From positions 7,033,267-7,097,266 of the forward strand of contig WMCF01000007.1 of the NCBI GenBank assembly GCA_009792885.1: DNA of 64,000 nucleotides, written 5' to 3'. This document shows, piece after piece, positions 57,045-64,000 of the stretch (within the stretch, counting starts at the first letter, position 1; each line of letters opens with the position of its first letter). The notes beneath the pieces are model-generated. The model saw nothing but the letters and a program-made list of their open reading frames with translations. It did no database searches and was not told where the DNA came from. The position numbers were made by a program, and so were the translations under genes. The DNA is from Eremophila alpestris peregrina (taxonomy: Eukaryota > Chordata > Aves > Passeriformes > Alaudidae).

Positions 57045-57130
57045 CCACTCAGGGCACGGCCCCGCCCCATGACCGGACTGGAGCTCATCCACCGCTGTTG
57101 TGCTGCCGGCGGGGAATCGCCGAGCGTGTT

Positions 57131-57434
57131 CTTATTACAAAGCAAAATACGAAAACGGCGATAAACTCTGTAAATCCTTTTGTCTGATTGGAAGACGAGT
57201 AAAATCACGTCGAAACCCTAAGCGTAAACAAGGATCAACTCTTGCCCTCTTGTGGAACAGCATCTTCCTGTCAGACTTAGGCGTGTTTTGCTCTTGCGTG
57301 TGTGGCACGGAGTTTACGCATCTAGGTTCTTCATACTTTGAGGGAAAATATAAATAGAGGGTTTGGCATTTAAAAAACAATAGTCATGCGTAAAAGCTTG
57401 TGTGCTTTGCTTGGTATTTACCCGAAGTTGTTAG
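57131..57434. other. Right shore of the CpG island, no gene recognised
   Basis: Transitional sequence with scattered CpGs and a small 8-base inverted repeat (GCGTAAAC at 57222, GTTTACGC at 57312). A divergent non-coding transcript could start here, but no exon can be supported. Confidence 0.4.
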
Positions 57435-57745
57435 TAGGAAGCGACCGTTTAAGATGCAACTCCAGCCTGCACAGGACACGCCAGCGTCACACCGTGTGCC
57501 TGGGAGCATTGTCCAAATGCTTCTTGAGCTCTGCCAGGTTTGGTGCTGTGACCACTTCCTTGGGGAGTCTGTTCCAGTCTTCAATCACCCTCCGGATAAT
57601 ACACTTCTCCTAATACCCGACCTAAGCCTCCCATGAGGCAACTTCAGGCCATTCCCTCGAGTCCTGTCACTGGTCGCCACAGGGAAGAGATCAGTGCCTG
57701 CCCCTCCTCTTCCCCTCAGGAGGAAGCTGTTACTTCTTCAGGGCA
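57435..57745 (-). mobile_element. CR1 LINE fragment next to the PCM1 promoter
   Basis: Read on the minus strand: GAAGCTTCCT-like start with AGCTTCCTCCTGAGGGGAAG, GACCAGTGACAGGACTCGAG, GAATGGCCTGAAGTTGCC and ACTGGAACAGACTCCCCAAG are CR1 3' region blocks. It is truncated at both ends and lacks the ORF2 region. It lies about 0.3 kb from the CpG island edge. Confidence 0.88.
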
Positions 57746-60700
57746 CTGGACTTGGATAACACACCCAGGATTTCTATTTCAGTGAAGCTGGTAGCGTTTC
57801 TGTAATTTCATCTGGTGGGAAAGGTCCTTTGTCAAAATGCAAAAACCCAGCATTTTCAGCATTTACATTATACTGAATTTCTAAAACAAAAACATTTAGC
57901 ATTCACATAGGCCTCAAAATTGATCCTGCTAGAGAAATAATCTATTGGTACAACATGAAATGTAATTAGTCCCCATCTCTCCCATATTAAGATACATGTA
58001 TTTTGCTAAAGAAATTAGAATTTAAAAAAGGATACATGAATCCTTTTCAATGACCTATTAATCTATCTGTAATCTAGAAAAGGAACTAAAGAATTGGAAA
58101 AACATCAAAACACAGATGTTTCGATTAAAGTAATTTTGTTCTCTCCAGCACATTCCCCCATATCAAAGAAATAGTTCTGGACAATACTGAGTGAAAAAGG
58201 TGAGTGTAAGACTTCCTGTTAGAGCAGAATCTTTCTCCCATTTCTACCACAGCTACTTGACTGTATAGCCATAAATGAAACCACTTTGAAAACAATCTAC
58301 AACAGTTTGATGGAAGCTCTCTGTGTGATGAATATATATTACCAGTCTCTACTGCAGTTCTGCAGTTAATAAATAAATTAGTTTATCAGCATTTTAATTA
58401 CATTTTAAACTAATATCCTATTTTTCCAAACTCAGGTATCATGTAGATATTCATCACAATATTGGCAGTGTTGCTGTTGACAAGATGCTTTCTATTGTTG
58501 CAGTGACAAATCTCCCACAGCATGGAAGATGGAGGCAGAACTTAAGAGAAAATGCTGCCCTTAGTACAATGACTATATATATATATTTTGGGTTTTTGCT
58601 GTGTCTTATTCTTGAAATACAGCTCCCTTATTCCTATTGTTTCCTGCAGGAAAAAAACCCAAACAAACTTACATTAAAAAAGCAATACTTTGTTCAGGGA
58701 AAAAAAAATCAAATTGACTGTAGAATGTTTCAATAACAATGGGGTATTTTAGTGTAGTTCCTTATATGTCATAACTGTGTGTTTTCCTCAGCACAGTATG
58801 AGCTTATAACATCATTACTCTGATTCCTGCTTGACATTTGGAGGATGATTTTCTCTTCTTATTTTCCACCCCTATTCTGGAATTGGCTGCAAACTTGTAT
58901 GTGTGGGGTTTTTTTTCTTTTTCTTTGTTTATTTTAGAAATTGTTCAGAGCCATTTTTCAGTCAGGATGGAGAATTCAAAAAGGTACAGCAGGCACGAGG
59001 GAATCGTGGGATTGCACTGCAAGAAGCTGCATTTCCAGTAGGTGGTTCTCCACTACTGTTGTAAAATAGCATCTCAGAATTTGGGAAATGATTCTGAGGC
59101 AAAAGTCATATGCCTTAAAGAATGTCTTGTTAATTAAATAAAAGAAATATTTGAGGAGTGAGGGGGAAGTCCTATATCAATGCTAATGAGCTTCTAGACA
59201 GACAGCAACTAAACCCCCCTACAAAGATCTCTGTTTATAAGCACTTCCCTCAGCAGATGTGCTAATGAGTGCATCCTCACAGAAATGGAATGGATTATCT
59301 TTGAGATAGCCCAATTTAATTAGGATTGAAAGCCATGTCAGAGATGTAATCGTATTTTCCTTACGCAACTGATGGCTGTATCTTGTTAATTTTACTTTAG
59401 CATTTGAAAGTGAAAGAAAGCAAACAAAATATAGACATGTAAGGACTGGAGACAAGAAGAAGTGAAAGATTAATGTTTTACTGAGACAGAGGAGGTGTGA
59501 GAAGCATCTGGGATGAGAGAATTTGAAAGGCCCTGAAAGAAATATAGTAATTAATTGAGCATCTGGTTCAAGCAGTAGTTATCCATTTTTTTCCTGATTT
59601 TTTGACAAAGAGGTTTTTGCTGCAAGATTAAACTGGCCAAAAATTATCAGTCTACCATAATATGGTTACATACTGAGTACCAATCTACTATACTAAAGGT
59701 ATGTTTTCTTTCTAAGCATAACATTAGATTGGAAAGATCTTTTAAGGCATAAACAAAGAGTTTCAGGTTGATTTATATAGGAAGATGATGTGACCACTTT
59801 TCTTTCTGAGGTCTGATAACAAGTTAAGCAGGTGTAAGGGGAGAGGCACAAGCATTTAAGACCACAAAGCCAAGCTTTAGGCTGGACAAGATTCACTAAT
59901 TTAATACTAGTGAAGAAACTAGACAAAAAGGAAACCATTTTTGATGATCCACTCAAGCAAAACAGTCATCAGAAACAACAAAGGGAAGGTATTAGCTAAC
60001 TTAGTCAGATCCAAGGGAAAATCTCAGATAAAGAATGGACGGGATTCCTGTTGTAAACCTTTTCCACATCATTAAGGGTGCAGAAAGTAATCCCCTTGGT
60101 ACTGCTGTTATCTCACCAATCTGTAACATTTGCTGTTACATGCACTCCAGGTATTACATTCTAGTAAAATATTAGTGACTGGGGTCAGACCAAGTGATAA
60201 AGTGATGGATGGACCCACAAGACAAAACCAGTTTTGTTTTATTAAACACAGTTATTTCACAGAACACATCAGGATCACCAATGCTGCCCTGCCTAGAAGC
60301 TCTAACACCACATTTTTCTCATTGTCCTCTTTGAAGTCAGACTTCATTAAAACATATTTTAAAAACTATTTTAAAAGAGGTCTGTACAGCACAAAGGTCG
60401 GCAAGGTTATGAGGATTATTTCACTCTTTAAAAATTAAATAAAATTTCACAAGCAACATACACATATAGGGTTTAATCTGAATGCACCTCCATGTTGTTT
60501 AATTCAACATTATATTTGATACATTGTACTCTTAATTACATAGTCTATTTTTTCCCTTGTTTATAGCCATTAGCATCTTCAGATTATTCCTTGGCTGTCA
60601 AAGATAATCCAAGAAGAAACAAAATACTTCAGTTGTTCTGAAATGACAGATTTGACTTAACCAGGTGTATCTTCAGAAAAGTGAGTAGGAACAACTTTTA

Positions 60701-63700
60701 ATTCACAATATCTTGGGTGGTTGTTTTATATGACAGTATTGCCTAGCCACTTCCACATTATTTAGATTTCTGGAGTCACATAAATATTTGCTACACTGAA
60801 CAAATAAATTAAAAAGTGAGCAGGAAAAAGAGAAAATTATGATACAGCTTAAAAATAAATTATCTCTGAATTGATTCAAAGAACAAGAATATGAAAGAAA
60901 TAAGCAACCCCACAACACACAGAGAAATTATCAGAACCCAGAATTCTTATTTGCAGATTAAAATTCTAAGAGGAAAAAGTTGTAGATTCCTCCTGGTTTT
61001 TTTTGCTTTGTAGTTGGCAATCTGCAATGTATCTGATATCAGTCTCTCCTGTGTATTCATAACTAAGTGCTTTCTCTACATTATATGGCTCCAGTTATGT
61101 TGAGGACTTACCAGCATTAAAATAGCTAGCTTATGAGTGCTACAGTGAATTCTTCAAGGCCACCTAATATTTTTTTCGTATGTGTTTATATTTCTTTAAA
61201 TGGGAAGAAATCTGCTGAAGTTGTGGGTCATTTTGCAGCCACTAAGCAATTTGCTAGCGAACATCCAAGCCACAAAAAGAAAAAGTTCCAAATAATTATG
61301 TGGTATTTTGTTCATAATCAATTGTGCTAACTTCTAATAAAAATGGTTTTTTTCCATTGTAGCGATGCAGAGTTGAATAATTTTATTTTATTCTGCATTT
61401 TATCCTTTAATTAATAATGCTATTGAAATAGATATTTGCTTTTGTGATACTGGTTTTGGAAGTATAGAAGTAACCAAGTATGATGGCCTTGCATGTCCAA
61501 TGACTATACATGCATACTTATATATATGCAAGGATTTAAATTAGAGTAATTTTGAAAGGTTTTTAATAACTTTTAAATCTAAATCTTTCTATCACATTCC
61601 TAATTAAATTACTTTCCTTGTTCCTTTCTTTTTCTGGTGGTAGAAAAAAAGTGCTATGGTGTTCCAATTATACTTTTGATTACGGCTGGTCCAGATGGAC
61701 AACAGCACTAAATTGATCAATACCAAGGAAGAGGGATTAGTTGGTGCACCTTTCCAAAGATATTCCATGCTTTTCAAAAAGTAGAATGTAGGAGAAAGAT
61801 GTCTTTGAAGAGGGCAAAAGGAAAACTGAGGCCAGCAGGAAGCTTCCTGTGTAAAGAAGGCAGGGTATGTAAGCTGTTCTTCTAAATAAGGCAGAAGATT
61901 ATGGGCCATGTTCTTTTCTTGGCACTCCCACTAAGATCTTGAGCAGGTCACTTTCCCAGATACATTTCCTCACAACATAATTTAATTCATATTTGTTATT
62001 TTTTTGAGGGTGATGAATAGAAGACAAACACCAGCAATGGAACTTATGTGATAATTATTTTTTTTTTAGAATTACTTTGGGCCTTCTCTGAGTCCACTGT
62101 TTTTCTATATTCTGCAAAGATGTGTACAGACCTAGATGTTTGTTAGGTCTTCACCTCTGTGATGTGTTCCATCTATGCTAGTTACACTGTCCTTGCAACT
62201 GCCTTTTGAAAAAGATGGGAGGGACTGCTTATTTTGTATTTCTAATAAGAAATGGGGATTTTCCCCCCATATTTGGTGTGATAAAATAATGTCTAAATAT
62301 TTTGAATTTACTGGTCTTTTATCCATGATAATGATGCTGATTTCTGTATTATATATCTGAAATGACAGGTTATTAAATTACTAAATTATGCACCTATTTC
62401 TTAGAAATGCACAAAAATGAGGTAAATTATTTTAAAATGGGGAAATTTTTTTTGTATATTTTATGCATACATCAAAAAATAAGGTGCCTTCATTCTGTTT
62501 CTTCAGAACAGGAAAGAAGTTCTTTTCTGCTTATCTCTTGGTCTCATTAGAGAATTGCATTTATTGATGTAACATTTTGAATTGATGATGAGATTATGTA
62601 ACTTTTAGAGATCACATACTTTAGAGAACACCTACACAGGTTGCAGCAATAGGCCCTGGTCACTATGTGCAATATGTTTGGTGAATATATAAATATGGCA
62701 AAATCTTCATAAGTTTATAGATGGAATGCTGTATTTTTGGTGCAAATTATTTCTACCACTGCTTTCATTAGGATTGTGATAAGCATTTTGAAGACAGCAT
62801 GCTAAAAAGGAAATTAAAAATATTGTGAAGCTTCTTATTTGTCCAAAAGTAAGCAACATAGTGGCTTATAGTACTCTGACTCATCTGACATTGAAAAAGT
62901 AAATTACTAATAATCAATACCATGAAAGAAGCAGAAGCTGAAATACAGGAAGAAGGCAACAATGTCCCAGACCAAGACAAAAAAAATCAGTAACCCTCAG
63001 CAAACAGTAGTAACTAAGTAGAGAATTGGAATAGTGGATAATGATCCTAATTTCTTCTGTTGATTCCTGTTGTGTTTGGTACAACAGAACTTCTTCATAA
63101 ACTTCATATACTTCCCTTTGAATAAGTGGAATTCCCTCGAGGAGGTCAGTCATCAACATCTCATGAACTTTAGGGATTTGTACTGCCAAGAGCATGTCTT
63201 TTTAAATTTGATCTTGTTTCATAGCTATTCTAATGCTCTGGTACAAGATTCTTAAATATAAATGAGACAGTACACAAAAGAAAATTGCTGTCACTTGGCT
63301 AAGTAGGACTCAGTTAAACTGATACAGGTTATTCCAAAGGAGTACTGAAATTCCACATGCTTTAGTAAGAAGAAATCCACAGAATCTTTTCATGCAGAAG
63401 TAAGTATGATAGGGTCTCATTTTTGTTAGGTGTCCCCAAAGAAACATAAAATATTAACAGCTAATAACTATATTTAACTTTTAAAAGCTTAGTGAATAAA
63501 ATTTTTTACAGCAGTCCAAACTGTTGATTAAATCCAGTGTAGCTTTTTATCATTTTGTTATCTTGGATATGTGGATCATCTCTTGTGTAAATATAGTTGA
63601 AGTGAACTGTTGAACAATCTAAAGTAACTCCACTTAAGCAGATAGAATTGTACTCACTTTCATCAGTAGCCTGCTGCTGGAAGCCATTTAACATCCATCA

Positions 63701-64000
63701 GCTATGTAAACCTCCACAGCATTATGTGTGAGAATCTTGTACACAATGCTTTTATTTGTGGAAAACACTTGAAAAGGGAAGATATAATAGCATCTGGTAA
63801 ATGGACACATTGTAAATTATGGTAACCACTAAACTGGATGTCCTTGCAAAAACAACATGCAATTCTTAAGTCAGTCTATAAAAAATATGCACTTTTGGAA
63901 AGGAGGCTGCCTTTAAAAACATTACCATGCAGAGTTTTTTAGTCATAACACTGAGTTTGGCTTATCTTTTATTTCAGCTTTGTTCTGTTTTGGAAACAAA
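57746..64000. other. Right-hand non-coding region, no gene recognised
   Basis: AT-rich DNA with short open frames only. In human the next genes on the 5' side of PCM1 are FGL1 and MTUS1; I see no fibrinogen-like exon or other match on either strand in these 6.3 kb. Confidence 0.5.

Larger units (their letters stand above)
55910..57130. promoter_or_regulatory. PCM1: CpG island and PCM1 promoter
   Basis: A sharp change to GC-rich, CpG-dense sequence over about 1.2 kb, set in AT-rich DNA on both sides and lying at the 5' end of PCM1. Many long open frames here are an effect of GC richness, not genes. YY1 and paired ZNF143-type sites lie near its right part. The paired opposite sites suggest it may also fire rightward. 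Confidence 0.9.

Noticed and set aside
55972..57208. Several long open frames on both strands (up to about 190 codons)
   Set aside because: All lie in the CpG island, where stop codons are rare because of GC content. The products are low-complexity Arg/Pro/Gly/Ala strings with no family signature.
57222..57319. Inverted 8-mers GCGTAAAC / GTTTACGC
   Set aside because: Arms too short for an 82-base loop to be meaningful; no terminal repeats or target duplication.
62914..63195. Minus-strand frame with KVHEMLMTDLLEGIPL and EVYEVYEEVLLYQ
   Set aside because: It looks protein-like, but there is no donor at the end of the plausible part, no acceptor that fits, and no family I know. Left as a low-value candidate.
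63506..63694. Minus frame with a GAAA|GTGAGT donor-like site near 63650
   Set aside because: A single good donor without a matching acceptor or recognisable peptide is not enough to call an exon.
1..64000. tRNA, rRNA, snoRNA, CRISPR or bacterial-type operons
   Set aside because: No cloverleaf, box C/D pair in proper spacing, or regularly spaced repeat array was seen; the window is a typical vertebrate intron-rich locus.

Overview
The window is vertebrate nuclear DNA, almost certainly from a bird and probably a songbird. It is AT-rich and has intron-split genes with GT-AG splice sites. It carries several CR1 LINE copies, the dominant avian retrotransposon, and a degraded long terminal repeat (LTR) resembling passerine endogenous-retrovirus LTRs. 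The PCM1 protein read here looks clearly avian. No bacterial, CRISPR or other prokaryotic features are present.

Layout from left to right. Bases 1-10.57 kb hold no gene I can recognise. A complete four-exon coding sequence for the alpha subunit of general transcription factor IIE (GTF2E1 or a GTF2E1-like paralogue, 445 aa) lies on the + strand at 10618-14081. After it come a CR1 fragment, the only canonical AATAAA nearby and an LTR-like element (14.9-15.7 kb). A short minus-strand reading frame of unknown identity at 16174-16455 has a poly(A) signal just after its stop. From about 17.0 to 56.8 kb the minus strand is filled by PCM1 (pericentriolar material 1). I traced 38 coding exons whose splice phases all agree, giving 2055 aa, plus two strong frame-preserving cassette exons of 63 and 19 codons. 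The PCM1 promoter is a CpG island (about 55.9-57.1 kb) with a YY1 site, two oppositely oriented ZNF143-type sites and an (AGAC)6 tract. The last 6.9 kb contains a reverse-oriented CR1 fragment and no recognisable gene.

The two named genes face each other tail to tail and have unrelated jobs. TFIIE-alpha helps load and stimulate TFIIH at RNA polymerase II promoters. PCM1 is the scaffold of centriolar satellites. Their adjacency is the main puzzle: in human, GTF2E1 is on chromosome 3 and PCM1 on chromosome 8. The copy here also diverges from human TFIIE-alpha in its linker and acidic tail, which suggests a distinct paralogue rather than the ordinary orthologue.

The most useful new observations are the two PCM1 cassette exons, the GTF2E1-like gene beside PCM1, the unidentified terminal-exon-like frame at 16.2 kb, and a near-perfect 17-bp hairpin in a PCM1 intron. 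All coordinates were derived by hand from the sequence; protein comparisons rest on remembered family features, not on a search.
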